In this document: positions 1-10,036 of the stretch, piece after piece | Position numbering within the stretch: position 1 is the first letter of the stretch | Layout: every line of letters begins with the position of its first letter | From: Arthrinium phaeospermum | Taxonomy: Eukaryota > Ascomycota > Sordariomycetes > Amphisphaeriales > Apiosporaceae | NCBI GenBank assembly: GCA_006503535.1 | Contig: QYRS01000001.1 | Span: 3,534,001-3,598,000, forward strand | Direction of reading: 5' to 3' | Length of the DNA: 64,000 nucleotides | Notes under the pieces: generated by a model | What the model was told of the DNA's origin: nothing | The model's input: the letters and a program-made list of their open reading frames with translations, nothing else | Database searches by the model: none | Translations under genes and position numbers: made by a program

Positions 1-551
1 CGGCTGCAATCGCGCCCTCCAGCTCGCCTGGTCCATGTCCATGGCAGCCACGTCTGCCTCCTCCCCACAGCTGCTGCACGACCACCTCCGCCTCGTCGTT
101 TTCGACTGCTGCCCCGGCGACGCCAGCTTCGTCAAAGCCTACAACGCGGCCCTCGTCTCCCTGCCCGAGACGCGCTTCCTCGACGTTCGCTCACTCGGCG
201 CCCCTGGTGTACGGCGCCGTGGCCGCGATGCAGGGCCTGCAGGCCGCGGGCCTCGTGCGGTCGGTGCGCGAGCTGCGGCGGGAGCTGAACGTCCCGGCCG
301 CGTTCGGGACGCGGGCGCGGCGGCTGTACCTGTACTCACGGGCGGATGCGATGTGGCGGCCGAGGATGTGCTGGCGCATGCGCGGGAGGCAAGGGGGGAG
401 CGGTGCCGGGTTGGGGCTGTGGGGTTCGAGGAGGCGGCGCATTGTGCGCTGGTGCGGGAGGATGAGGGAGGTACGGGGGGCGATCGAGGATTGGTGGACG
501 GGAGGCGATCCGACCCGGCCGCTTGGAATGCAGGTTGTGTCGAAGTTGTGA
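1..551 (+). pseudogene. DUF829/TMEM53-like protein, C-terminal part, frameshifted and cut by window edge
   Basis: Pieces of one protein lie in alternating frames. The first runs from the left edge to about 200, the second covers about 200-350 (motif RRLYLYSRADAM) and the third covers about 350-470 (motifs AHAREARGERC and EEAAHCALVREDEG). The end, IEDWWTGGDPTRPLG, returns to the second frame. The order 'LYLYS.AD', 'AHA.EAR', 'F....H..LVR' is that of the C-terminal part of the DUF829/TMEM53 alpha/beta-hydrolase-like family, where the Asp and His would be the late catalytic positions. At least three frame changes are needed. Whether they are real decay or consensus errors cannot be decided from this sequence. 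The 5' end lies outside the window. Confidence 0.5.
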
Positions 552-780
552 TGTTTAGATGGGACTGCGTGACCGGGTAGGATGTTAAGAAGTTGTACCA
601 GCAAAGCTGGCTGTGGAGGATGAGGGCATTGGTAAATGCAACTGGCTTTGTGATTGTGCTTGATGCAGCACAATGATTCATCAATAGGTCCATGTTAAAT
701 TCACAGCCCTATCAGTACCGGTAACTTGTGACGGTAACTTGTGAATGCAGAGAACCTTTTCCAAACACCAAGATTGCATG

Positions 781-786
781 TATAAA
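781..786 (+). promoter_or_regulatory. TATA box of first small secreted protein gene
   Basis: A TATAAA lies about 129 bases before the start codon at 910. The paralogous gene downstream has an equivalent TATAAAA, which supports a shared promoter design. Confidence 0.4.
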
Positions 787-909
787 GCCTCCTGTGAACT
801 GGAACAGCCTTCCAATGCTTTCTTTTCTTCCAACATTATTGATACAGCCAAAGGAACTCAAACATACGCAAGTGGCCACTTTAGGCGATCAGGACCTAAG
901 CCGGCCATA

Positions 910-1595
910 ATGGATCTTCTACATTTCTGCATCCTACTTCTTGGATTCGCCCCCTGCGCCCTGGGCAATTTCTGGGTCTTCGCGGTGCATTGGCACCACC
1001 AAAACGGCTTCATGTTTTTCAATGTAAGTCTCGACATCCCTTGGCCGGAGTACCTTTCTGCTCTTGCCATTCCATTTTGACCAAGCTGACAACAACTCTG
1101 GATGTTAGGAAAGCTGGCCCAATGTAGGTCACCCATTCCGCGACGCAGGTACCGATGCATCGACAAAAGAGGAATAAGCTGATGAATGATAACAGTGCCA
1201 GGAGATCTATGACGCAAGCTGGTGGGACGCCTCCCCGACGTAAGCGGCGGAAAGAAGGGCATCCGTGTCGTGGGCCCCGCCCAGGATCCCGACATCTTCG
1301 AGGCCAATGTCCTTGCGGTACACTGGAGTAGGTCCCGCCTCTATCCCTCCTCCCCCCTGTCCTCCTGTTGCGAACTGCGTCTGGTGCTAACAAATACTCA
1401 TCGCGAACCGCAGCCTACTACAAAGCGCGCGGCCAGAAGATCTACGACTTGAGCGGCAAGGAACATGGGTTCTGCCGGCCCATTGGCTCGCTGTTGCACG
1501 ATTGCAAGTATGAAACCCAGTCCATCTTTCACTGCAACAGTGATTACATCGCGGCGGAGATGAGCGAAAAAGGTTACAATTCCGGACCGTTCTGA
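910..1595 (+). CDS. Small secreted cysteine-containing protein A (tandem paralogue of the gene at 2360), one frameshift
   Basis: Three exons are inferred by comparison with the paralogue at 2360: 910-1023, about 1196-1327 and 1414-1595. Introns start GTAAGT and GTAGGT. Exon 1 encodes an N-terminal signal peptide (LLGFAPCALGNFWVF). Exon 2 begins with Cys and contains GIRVVGPAQDPDIFEANV. Exon 3 contains the other cysteines (HGFCR, HDCKYE, FHCNSDYIAAEM). The reading frame of exon 2 breaks in the C-run near 1231-1237. One missing base there would restore perfect colinearity with the paralogue, since both have 14 residues between the first Cys and the shared DVSG. The mature protein has four cysteines matching those of the paralogue, presumably two disulfides. 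I do not recognise the family. An effector-like or antimicrobial secreted protein is possible, but no function is assigned. Confidence 0.6.
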
Positions 1596-2074
1596 CCGTG
1601 TGTATCACGCGTATCGAGGAAGTTGTTCCCTCGCCGCTTGAGATGGGCATACCGGGCAGATCTCGTTGATCGCGCTTTAAGGGGAACCCCACAGGGACGC
1701 GGGCATCGTGTGGCCGAATGATCAGCGGCGTGCATTGCACCGTACCAGAATATACTTAATTACTCAACGTGCCATCAAATGAGTTTGTGGGAAATTACAT
1801 ACCTCGTCTGCTACTGGTGTGACTAAGAGCAAGATGAATTGCATCTTTCATTTAGGTTGATGACTTGCATTGAAGCGACCGTGACACCAGTGGAGATTGT
1901 TTTGTTCAGTCCAGTCCGTTGCTTAACGTCACGAATGTGACATACACATTAAGTCGAGAGCAGAATGGTCAGCCATGAGTCCGGACTTCATTGGATACAA
2001 AGGCGTGTCTAATTGATGTGGCTATTACACCCATACAATTGTTGTTCCCTGAGAATTGAATGCAAATCCGATTG

Positions 2075-2081
2075 TATAAAA
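2075..2081 (+). promoter_or_regulatory. TATA box of second small secreted protein gene
   Basis: TATAAAA lies upstream of both copies of the duplicated leader/first-exon segment. It is about 280 bases from the start at 2360, or about 130 bases from the equivalent ATG at 2203 in the first repeat copy. The second distance matches the spacing in the upstream paralogue and suggests the 163 bp duplication was inserted between promoter and gene. Confidence 0.45.
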
Positions 2082-2152
2082 GAATTTCCCTGATGCATAA
2101 GCGACGGAAACAGAAAGAACCCATTTCCCCTTCCATTCATTTGCTCGAGAGG

Positions 2153-2479
2153 GTCGGAACAGCATCACGTATTGTCTGTCTCTCTCCCACTCACCTGGCA
2201 GCATGCATCCTCGGAATCCTTCTCTTGGGCTTTGCATCCTACGCCCTGGGAAACTTCTGGGTCTTGAGGGTGACACCAACACCGGAGAAGAGATCTACCC
2301 AGGTTACAGATTTTTGTCGGAACAGCATCACGTATTGTTCTCTCTCCTCACCTGGCAGCATGCATCCTCGGCTCGGAATCCTTCTCTTGGGCTTTGCATC
2401 CTACGCCCTGGGAAACTTCTGGGTCTTTGAGGGTGACACCAACACCGGAGAAGAGATCTACCCAGGTTACAGATTTTTC
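2153..2479 (+). repeat. Tandem duplication, unit about 163 bp (2153-2315 and 2316-2479)
   Basis: Both copies begin GTCGGAACAGCATCACG and end ACAGATTTTT. They cover the 5' leader, start codon and signal peptide of the gene at 2360. The copies differ only by small insertions or deletions, including four bases after the start codon and one base before GAGGGTGACACC; I saw no clear substitutions. Only the second copy is in frame with the rest of the gene. Confidence 0.9.
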
Positions 2480-3147
2480 AATGTAAGGTCTATGCCCTTA
2501 CTATGGCTCGCCCATTTGGGCCAAACACCGCATCTGGCAACCTCTGACCACGAATCCAGGAAAGCTATCCCAATGTCGGTCCTCCCTGAATACGCTTATG
2601 TTAAATAATTTTGTACCTGTTGTCTGCTCCCATTCACCCGCTCTCGCTTTCTTTCGCCGTGCTTCAAAATTGTACTGTACCCTATAATGCAAACTAAACT
2701 TGTATCTCTTACGCTGTTTCCTCTCACGACGAATGTCTTGCTAAACTGGCGATCGTTAGTGCGACGAGGTGGGCAAATCAACATTCTGGGCCATCCAAAG
2801 TGATGTGAGCGGCAACAAGCAGGGCGTTCGTGTCGAAGGCGCCAGCGTTCTCTCGCCGGACGTCTTCGAGGCCAATGTGGGACAAGTCCACTTCAGTAGG
2901 GCCCCCCTCCAGCTTCTTTCTTGTCTTTTCATTTCGGTGCGCACCTTGGTCTGACAGGAAGTTTTGTCGCGCGACAGCGATTTACAGAAACAGAGGGAAT
3001 GGCGTTTTCGACGTCGCGGGCAATCAGCATGGGTCATGTCGTGTCCTAAATGGTGTCGATTATACTTGCACGGTCCAGGGAGATAGTGTCCACGACCGTT
3101 CCGTGTATCACTGCAACAGCGACTACGTTGCAGCGGAGATGAATTGA
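2360..3147 (+). CDS. Small secreted cysteine-containing protein B
   Basis: Three exons (2360-2482, 2760-2895, 2978-3147) give an open protein of 142 residues. Introns begin GTAAGG and GTAGGG and end TTAG and ACAG. Residues 1-18 are a signal peptide (ILLLGFASYALG). Exon 2 starts with Cys (CDEVGKSTFW) and holds VFEANVGQVHF. Exon 3 holds GSCRVLNG, YTCTVQG and YHCNSDYVAAEM. Intron positions and phases are those of the gene at 910, so the pair arose by tandem gene duplication. The second copy of the 163 bp repeat supplies the functional start. Four cysteines remain after the signal peptide. I recognise no known domain; a secreted, perhaps effector-like, protein is the most that can be said. Confidence 0.72.
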
Positions 3148-3465
3148 GCGAGGGGGATACTATGGCTGCCTAGAAGGGGTTAGGTAATTGGCCAGATGTG
3201 CCCTAACCCCATGCTCGGGGTATTCTTTCTATCGAGGCATCGAGACACCAAGCCTTCTCTTTGTTTAAATGTACACAACCCTCCTCTCTATGGACCGGTT
3301 AAGAGGGGATCTCGTTTGTTGAAGGAGACAATGAAGCACGGGCTCTAGGTTGAGAAAGGAATGCGAAGGTGCATGGCAAACTAGACTAATGTCCTGCGTT
3401 GGTAATTTCCAAGAAATATACCCAGAATGCCTTTCCAACTTGCACCACCCTCCCACTTTAGTTGA

Positions 3466-4610
3466 TTAGTATGTGCAATGCTCCTCCCACATACTCGTGT
3501 CCAACGCCAACACCTGCGCCCCACCTGTAACCCTCCCTTGATGGGAGACCAGCCCTCCCGCAGTAACAACATACAGCACATGCGCATCCGCGGGGGTGCG
3601 GCCGAAGGCGCAAGCGGTGGGCTCCGCGATCTCCGTCGAGTTCAAATGCCCAGCCACGATGACGCGCCCCCGCGGCTTTCCGTCCGTCAGACAGAGCTTC
3701 TCGATCGAGTTGCCCGAGCCCGTCACGAGGTAGACGTCGTCTCCCGGATCGCGAAGTCGTCGTACTGCATCGTGCCCGCGTCCAGTATCGATGCCACCAT
3801 TTCGGCTTTGCCAGTTGCGGCCCCGGCCTCGGGGTCAATGGGGACCTTGGCGAAGATGTCTTGGCCGCTGTTGGCGAAGTAGAGGCTGGAGTCGTCGGCG
3901 GGGTCGGTGTGCATCCCGTTGACGCCTACAAGGTTCGTAAAGGGGTGTTTGGGTACTGCGATGGTGAGGGTGTCGTTGATGGCGACGCGGTAGGTGCCGG
4001 TGACGGTGTCGACGTGGTAGATGAGGCCCTGTTGGAGATCGCCTACCAAGATGTCGCTCGGCCTTTCTAGGCCGGCTGGGTCAGCTTTGAGGCTGCTTCT
4101 ACCGCGTGATGAACCGGGCAAAGAACACATCCCATTTAGTAGCAATGCCTCGGGCATATCGGCAATCAGGCGGGCATTGGCCTCGGGGTCGTTATTGGCT
4201 TTCAATTCCAGGCGCCAAACGCCCCAGCTGCCGGGCTCAGCGCCTGATTCCATGGAATAGTTCCCCACCGCGACGGCGAATACGTCTGCGTCTATCTCGG
4301 CAATCCCGAATACCGAGGCGGCCTTAGGAACGCCTGCGAAATCGTGGACGCGGATCGGTGTCGGGTTCGTCAGAGAAGGGTCAATCTGGTCGACGTGTGG
4401 GGTATTCAGTAGCGTTAGTAGGAGTTTGCCGCTCGCCCGGACGGCGATATTTTCGATCCAGTTCCCCAAGGGATACTGATAAAGAGTTGTGACGAAGTGT
4501 TTTGGGGAATGGGCTGTCTCGATTTCCACTGGCATGACTGCTGCGGGTTTCGCTGTTGCTACACCGCTTGCAGCAAGGGGAAATAGAGCAAGAACACGAG
4601 GCAAGATCAT
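3466..4610 (-). CDS. Secreted six-bladed beta-propeller protein (SMP-30/TolB-like), one frameshift near the C-terminus
   Basis: The protein starts at 4610 with a signal peptide (LALFPLAASGVATAKP). It continues with blade-like repeats such as GNWIENIAVRASGKLLLTLL, HVDQIDPS, LNGMCSLPG, DILVGDLQQGLIYHVD and VGVNGMHTDPADDSSLYFANS. This layout is that of fungal secreted SMP-30/gluconolactonase-like 'TolB-like' propellers, often found near metabolite or degradation genes. The frame breaks near 3741-3745 in a G-run after DDFAIR. The C-terminal part (VTGSGNSIEKLCLTDGKPRG to HCTY) continues in another frame to 3466, and one missing base explains it. A short in-frame intron around 4070-4130 is possible. 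Length is about 370-380 residues. The substrate is unknown. Confidence 0.65.
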
Positions 4611-4690
4611 ATTGATTATGTAGTATGTGACTCACGAGAATATGAAGTTGATCATTTTGACTCACGGTGAAATGATAGTTGTGGGCTTCT

Positions 4691-4698
4691 TATATACA
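4691..4698 (-). promoter_or_regulatory. TATA box of the beta-propeller gene
   Basis: Read on the minus strand, TATATAAG lies about 80 bases before the start codon at 4610. Confidence 0.4.
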
Positions 4699-4699
4699 T

Positions 4700-5576
4700 C
4701 GGCATCCCAAACGCAAGACTACGCTCTCGCGCCCAGCAGCATACGCGGGACCTGATACTACCAAAGTACCTGGTTCTTTGTGCTTACGGCCATGTCATGG
4801 TTTGATGCTGTCCATAATCGCTAAGTCAACCTTCGAAAGTCCCTGCTGTTGCCTGATAAAGGCTACGGCTACTGGGATTGGTCCGGAGGAACCTGGGTTT
4901 CGGGTCGACACAATCGATGAGCCTTAATCCCGAATGATCGCGTAAAGTCCGATGAAACGTACACACATGCAGCTGTGTCTTACTCCTATCGCCGTGGGCT
5001 GTTACCAATCAGTTACTGGAGGGATTCCTCGGTTGGATCTGACATTGTGGTTTCCCCTGAGAGTGGCTGGTGGATCATAGCCACAGTGGCTAATGATACA
5101 TGGCCATTTGTCAACTCTCTGGTAGCCAGCGGGCTGCTTTAATGCGTCCATGGATGACGAGTATCGTGCTCTAGCGGGAAGTTTATGTGGCTGCGAGTGA
5201 GCTTGGCTTCTGTCGATTGCCGCTTTGGGGTTGCAGGAATGCGGGGCACTCGACCCCCTAGCACAGTGGCCGAGGGAAGAGGTAGCATCGTGCCTCGGAT
5301 GTTGCAAGCAAACGAACCATTTGATGCAATTGAGGTTGCACCTGCCCTACCAGCCAAGACTCACTCAATCCATGGCGAGGTGGTTCGAGGTTGTACCCGA
5401 CTGCGATCCAATTCCCAACTTTACCCAAGTCTGTTTTCATCAAGCTTCCATTGCAATTACACCCTGTCCTTGCCTTCACCACACTTTAATCAATTGGTTG
5501 ATTGACCGTTTCGGCGATCCGCATTGATCATCTAAGCTTTGAAAGCTGGACGGGAGCTTGACGCACCCGCACAATC
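4700..5576. other. Intergenic region between divergent propeller and acyl-CoA synthetase genes
   Basis: About 880 bases without a convincing gene; the open frames are short, overlap each other on both strands and match no family I know. It presumably holds both divergent promoters. Confidence 0.4.
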
Positions 5577-7413
5577 ATGAGCTGTAAGTTTGCTGGGATC
5601 ACCAGATTGCTACGGCGTCGCGAATCCATACTGACCACATTCATTGAAAACAGTAACCAGCACAGGCGCCGCCATTGGCACGGCTGCTGTGGCCGCCTAT
5701 CTCGATGGCAAATACCACCTCCGAAAGGATGGAGTCCCAGCCCGTACGGAAGTTGCTGAATCTTCAGCTGCTTTTGAAGCGAAAGACGTGGGCGGACAAA
5801 TTGACCGTCTACGATACGCTGGAAGACCACGCCAACTCATCCACAGCCGACAACTTGTTCCTGATGTTTGAGGGCCGCACCTGGACCTATGCCCAGTTCT
5901 TCGCCGCCTTGCAACCAGTCGGCAACTGGCTCATGAATGACCTCGGCATACAGCGCGGCGAGGTGGTCGCCATTGACAGCGGCAACTGCCCCGAGTACCT
6001 TCTGCTCCTGTTCGCCTTGAACGGCATCGGTGCAGTAGCCGCCCTTCTCAACTGCAACCTGACTGGCAAGGCGCTCGTGCATTGTGCCAAGGTTGCATCG
6101 GCCCGGTACATTCTGACGGAAAACCATATCAAGTATCTGGTGGACCCGGTCGAGCAGGATCGCTGAAGTAGGGTGCCAGGTGGTACCTTTCGACCGCTAC
6201 CAGATAGAGAGCCTTACCGACACCAGCCCGATCCCTCGCTCACGACGGGAGAAGCTCGACCCCTCCGATGTGGCTGTGCTCTGTACACCTCTGGAACCAC
6301 TGGTCTGCCCAAAGGCGTGGCCACTGCTCGGTCCCAGTTGGTCGTGGCCAACGGCGCATTCACAAAGCAAGTCAGTCTTGGACCTGGCGACCGCATGTAC
6401 ACCTGTTGCCTCTCTACCATGGTGCTGGCTACGGCCTGTGCATCCTGACGTGCATCGCGAGCGGTGCCACCGTCGTCCTGTCCCGCAAGTTCTCGCACCG
6501 AGCCTTCTGGCCCGAGGTGCACGAGTCGCAAGCCACACATCCAGTACGTAGGCGAGCTTTGCAGGTACCTGGTCAACGCCCCGCCCAGCCCGCTGGACAA
6601 AGGCCATAATGGTGCATGGCGTGGGGCAACGGCATGCGGCCCGACGTCTGGGAGGCGTTCCGGGAGCGGTTCGACATCGAATGCAAACGAGCTGTACGCG
6701 GCCAGCGACGGACCCGGGCTGACGGCCAACGCCAACCGCGGCGATTTCTCGCGCAGTGCCATCTCGGTGCGGGGCCCGGTCTGGCACCTCAAGAACTGGG
6801 GCTTCGAGACGCGCGCCCTGATCGACCCGGAGACCCAGGACCTCGTGCGCGGCCCCGACGGGTTCGCCGTCCAGGCCAAGCCTGGCGAGGCGGGCGAGAT
6901 GCTCTACTGGTCCAATCCCCAGAGCCCCGCGGCCGCGAGCCCGTACTACAAGTCTCGGCGACACCTTCCGCTGGCACTCGGAGAACGTGTCGACCAACGA
7001 GGTCAGCGACGTGGTCGGCGAGTTCCCCCAGATCGCCGAGACCAACGTCTACGGTGTCCTGTGCCCCGCATGGACGGGCGCGCTGGCTGCGCCGCAGTCG
7101 TGGTCCGCGACGGCGGCAGCGCGGGCGACGTGGACTGGAAGGCCCTGGCTGCACACTGCCGCGAGCGGCTGCCCAAGTACGCGGTCCCGCTGTTTGTTCG
7201 GGTGGTCAAGGAGCTCGAGTACACGGGCAACATGAAGCTGCGCAAGGAGGGGCTGCGGACCGAGGGAGTGGACTTGGACGTCATCGAGAAGATGCGAAGG
7301 CCAAGGGCAAGGAGCCGGACCCCATGTACTGGCTGCCTCCTGGGTCGGATTCCTACTTGCCATTCCGGCAGACGGATCTGCAGGAGTTACAGGGTGGTCG
7401 GGTTAAGCTTTGA
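5577..7413 (+). CDS. FAT1-like fatty-acid transporter / very-long-chain acyl-CoA synthetase, multiply frameshifted
   Basis: The gene starts with a two-codon exon (5577-5583) and an intron to about 5653. An N-terminus typical of the family follows (GTAAVAAYLDGKYHLRKDG). Recognisable blocks come in order: GRTWTYAQFF, DSGNCPEYLLLLFALNGIGA, NCNLTGKALVHCAKV, the AMP-binding signature YTSGTTGLPKG near 6290, WHLKNWGFETRA, NMKLRKEGL and the C-terminal YWLPPGSDSYLPFRQTDLQE. These identify a FAT1/FATP-type acyl-CoA synthetase, which esterifies very-long-chain fatty acids to CoA at the ER or peroxisome. The family length of about 620-640 residues fits the span. At least six frame changes are needed, near 5750, 6165, 6290, 6440, 6600 and 6950. 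Their density suggests poor consensus or a pseudogene. Confidence 0.7.
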
Positions 7414-8323
7414 GATTGATAGGCTGGGGATCTTGTTTTCAGGGGTCATGCAGGATTTGCTGCAAGATTATGATTTCCCCTTCGTAGCTTGCAATACAAT
7501 GTTCTACTTGTTGAGTTGCTTTTGCCCTGCATGATGTATTGAGCCTGTCTCATCAACTCTAAGCATGGCACTGACTGAAGCACCAAACTTGAGTTTGACC
7601 AAGCAACACATTCACATCTGCACACTGCATACTCCCTAGGATTGGTGGTGTAAAAGGCTCGATAATTCATAAATATGAACGAAGGCATTGAATATGGGGC
7701 TCAAGAACATCGTTTCAACTGAAGCCGGCACACCTCCGACAAGTCTCCGAGACGGAGAGGGGAAATTTGAGCCGCGTTCCACCAGCGTTGGACAATTTCG
7801 TCATATTGCACCATGGTAGCTTTTCTAAAGACCGGCTATCGTCGCTCCAGGTTCAGCGAGGGTGCATTAGCGACATCCGAGATGCAGCTAAAAATCGGGC
7901 CTTTGCTAGCGGAGGGACTCGGACCCACCCACAACGACAGGTCGCGCGAACCCTACAGGTGGACCAGAGTCGGCCGAACATGCCCGGGTTACATTGCGGC
8001 TGGTTCAGGGAAGTATTTGACTTTCGGGATCGTCGCAGGTAGGTCCGGGTCGGTTGAATTTCCTTGCCTATCGCGACATAGCTCTGCATAAAGCCAAGAA
8101 AATGGCATGTTCAATAAGTGTAACCTAGACTTCGATTACGACGAGCTTCTACTTACCCCTCATTCGCTTGATATTGATAGACAAGGACGGACTGGTACAG
8201 CAGCGCACTCACCATATATGACCCCTCCATCCCAACCCGACCCCTAAAGTTTCCTTCCCCAATCTTCATCGCATTCACCAACTCCTTCCCACAACAAACA
8301 CCAAAATCGCCAAGTCTTGCGGT
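7414..8323. other. Intergenic region, including the NMT1 promoter
   Basis: No gene family is recognisable. The last 100-150 bases are CA-rich and pyrimidine-rich (CCATCCCAACCCGACCCC, TTCACCAACTCC), as is common around fungal transcription starts, and lead into the NMT1 leader. Confidence 0.4.
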
Positions 8324-8359
8324 ATGAATAACATGGATAGCCGTGGAGTCATGTCATGA
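8324..8359 (+). promoter_or_regulatory. Upstream ORF (11 codons) in the first leader exon of NMT1
   Basis: ATG at 8324, with two further in-frame ATGs at 8333 and 8351, ends at TGA 8357-8359. It lies 18 bases before the predicted 5' splice site at 8378, so it would be present in both spliced and unspliced transcripts. A role in dampening initiation is an inference. Confidence 0.5.
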
Positions 8360-8383
8360 TGGGCGTCTTTGATCAAGGTAACT

Positions 8384-8641
8384 ATGCAAAAGAATGCAGC
8401 CGGGTGTTTGACCTGCTTTGCCATGCTTGTCACTGTTTTTTGGCCGAAGGTTGTACCTCATCAACAGGCCACTTCGATGGACAGTGGCAGCGTGGCAGGC
8501 GGCCGATCTGAGAAACCGGTGAACTTGATCTGGATAATACCAGCGAAAGGACATGCTTCTTTGACATCCTCCTCCATCCCATTGCGTGACGTTGGCACTG
8601 ACTCGTGCAGCATCTTGCTTGATCTCCATCATGTCGACTGA
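8384..8641 (+). promoter_or_regulatory. Intron-retained upstream ORF overlapping the NMT1 start codon
   Basis: The first ATG inside the leader intron (8384) opens a frame that stays open for 85 codons. It crosses the entire TPP aptamer and terminates at TGA 8639-8641, beyond the NMT1 ATG at 8631 and in a different frame. Splicing of 8378-8610 removes its start. This matches the known Neurospora crassa NMT1 logic, in which TPP favours intron-retaining or alternatively spliced messages whose upstream ORFs block translation of NMT1. Confidence 0.6.
8388..8562 (+). promoter_or_regulatory. TPP riboswitch (THI element) in the 5'UTR intron of NMT1
   Basis: The conserved TPP aptamer core is present: CTGAGA at 8508-8513, then AAACCGGTGAACTTGATC and TGGATAATACCAGCGAAAGG up to about 8550. 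P2 can form between GCCGGG (near 8398-8403) and ACCGG (8515-8519). P1 can form between AAAGAA (near 8388-8393) and TTCTTT (near 8557-8562). The roughly 100-base insertion between P2 and CTGAGA is the enlarged P3 typical of fungal TPP riboswitches. The aptamer sits in an intron with donor AAG|GTAACT at 8378 and acceptor GTGCAG at 8610. The gene downstream is a thiamine-biosynthesis gene, as expected. Confidence 0.93.
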
Positions 8642-9989
8642 TAAGATCACCTTCTTGACCAACTGGTTAGGACTGACTGGCAAAATGCACACCGAAAACC
8701 TGGCTGACGTTTGACAGGCACGCGACGCCATACCACGCCCCCCTGTACCTGGCTCAGGCCAAGGGCTACTTCAAGGACGAGGGCATCAAGGTCGCTCTCC
8801 TCGAGCCCAACGACCCGAGCGTAAGTCATCATCCTCTTGACAACTAGTCTTGACACTACTAACACCAGTTCTAGGATGTCACCGAGATCATCGGCTCCGG
8901 CAAGGCCGACCTTGGATTCAAGGCCTGATTCCACCCTCGCAGTCAGTCGCCCCACCCCCTGTGACATCTTGTCTCCATGAGATGCCATCTAACGCATCCG
9001 TGTCACAGGCCAAGGCCCGCGGCTTCCCGGTGCAGTCCATCGGCAGCCTGCTGGACGAGCCCTTCACCGGCGTCGTCTACCTCAAGGACTCGGGCATCAC
9101 GCCCGACTTCCGCACCCTCAAGGCAAGCGCATCGGCTACGTCGGCGAGTACGCATCCGTGTCACAGGCCAAGGCCCGCGGCTTCCCGGTGCAGTCCATCG
9201 GCAGCCTGCTGGACGAGCCCTTCACCGGCGTCGTCTACCTCAAGGACTCGGGCATCACGCCCGACTTCCGCACCCTCAAGGGCAAGCGCATCGGCTACGT
9301 CGGCGAGTTCGGCAAGATCCAGATCGACGAGCTGACGTCGCACTACGGCATGCAGCCGTCCGACTACACGGCCGTGCGCTGCGGCATGAACGTCTCGCGC
9401 GCCATCATCAAGGGCGAGATCGACGCCGGCATCGGCCTCGAGAAACGTGCAGATGGTCGAGCTCGAGGAGTGGCTCGCCGCCCGGGGCCGGCCCAAGTCG
9501 GACGTGCAGATGCTGCGCATCGACGAGCTGGCCGAGCTGGGCTGCTGCTGCTTCTGCTCCATCCTGTACATCGGCAACGAGGCCTTCCTGGCGGCTTACC
9601 CGGACCGCGTCCGCGCCTTCCTGCGCGCCGTCAAGCGCGCCACCGACCTCGTGCTCGCGGACCCGGCCGCGGCCTGGGCCGAGTACGTCGACTGCAAGCC
9701 CGTCATGGGCACGGAGCTGAACCGCAAGATCTTCGAGCGCAGCTACGCCTACTTCTCGGCCGACCTGCAGAACGTGGCGCGCGACTGGGACAAGGTCACG
9801 CGCTACGGCAAGCGGCTCGGCGTCTTGGCGCCGGACTTTGCGCCCAACTACACAACGGGTTCCTGGGGTGGGAGCTCGACGGCGAGTCGCAGGATCCCAC
9901 GGGCGACCAGAAGAAGATGGCGGAGCTGCAGAGGGCGTCGCGGACAAGGCGGGTTCTGTCGGCTTCATCGCCAGGTGGCGGCGGTCTGA
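8631..9989 (+). CDS. NMT1: 4-amino-5-hydroxymethyl-2-methylpyrimidine phosphate synthase (THI5/NMT1), frameshifted and with an internal duplication
   Basis: The enzyme makes the pyrimidine half of thiamine from its own active-site histidine and PLP, using iron. Exons are 8631-8665, 8718-8820, from 8875, and a long last exon after an acceptor at about 9009 (repeated near 9167). Family marks are [57 protein letters not shown] and the diagnostic iron-site cysteine motif CCCFC near 9541-9555. NYTTG and [13 protein letters not shown] close the protein. The usual family length is about 340 residues. Four defects are visible: a missing base making TGA at 8926, a 158 bp tandem duplication of the start of the last exon (8992-9308), an extra A near 9443 and a missing base near 9850. 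The intact riboswitch and strong conservation argue for assembly error rather than loss. Confidence 0.88.
8992..9308 (+). repeat. Tandem duplication, unit about 158 bp, inside NMT1
   Basis: Copy 1 (8992-9149) and copy 2 (9150-9308) both start ACGCATCCGTGTCACAGGCC, covering the end of an intron and the start of the last NMT1 exon. They differ by a single base, GG versus GGG near 9123 and 9282. The duplicated coding segment has no place in the protein family. Confidence 0.92.
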
Positions 9990-10036
9990 TTGTGGCCGTC
10001 CTCCACTTGCCATCATTACCACGGGCTTATGGTTGA

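Noticed and set aside
2203..2430. Small plus-strand frame starting MHPRNPSLGL
   Set aside because: It is the first, out-of-frame copy of the duplicated signal-peptide exon, not a separate gene.
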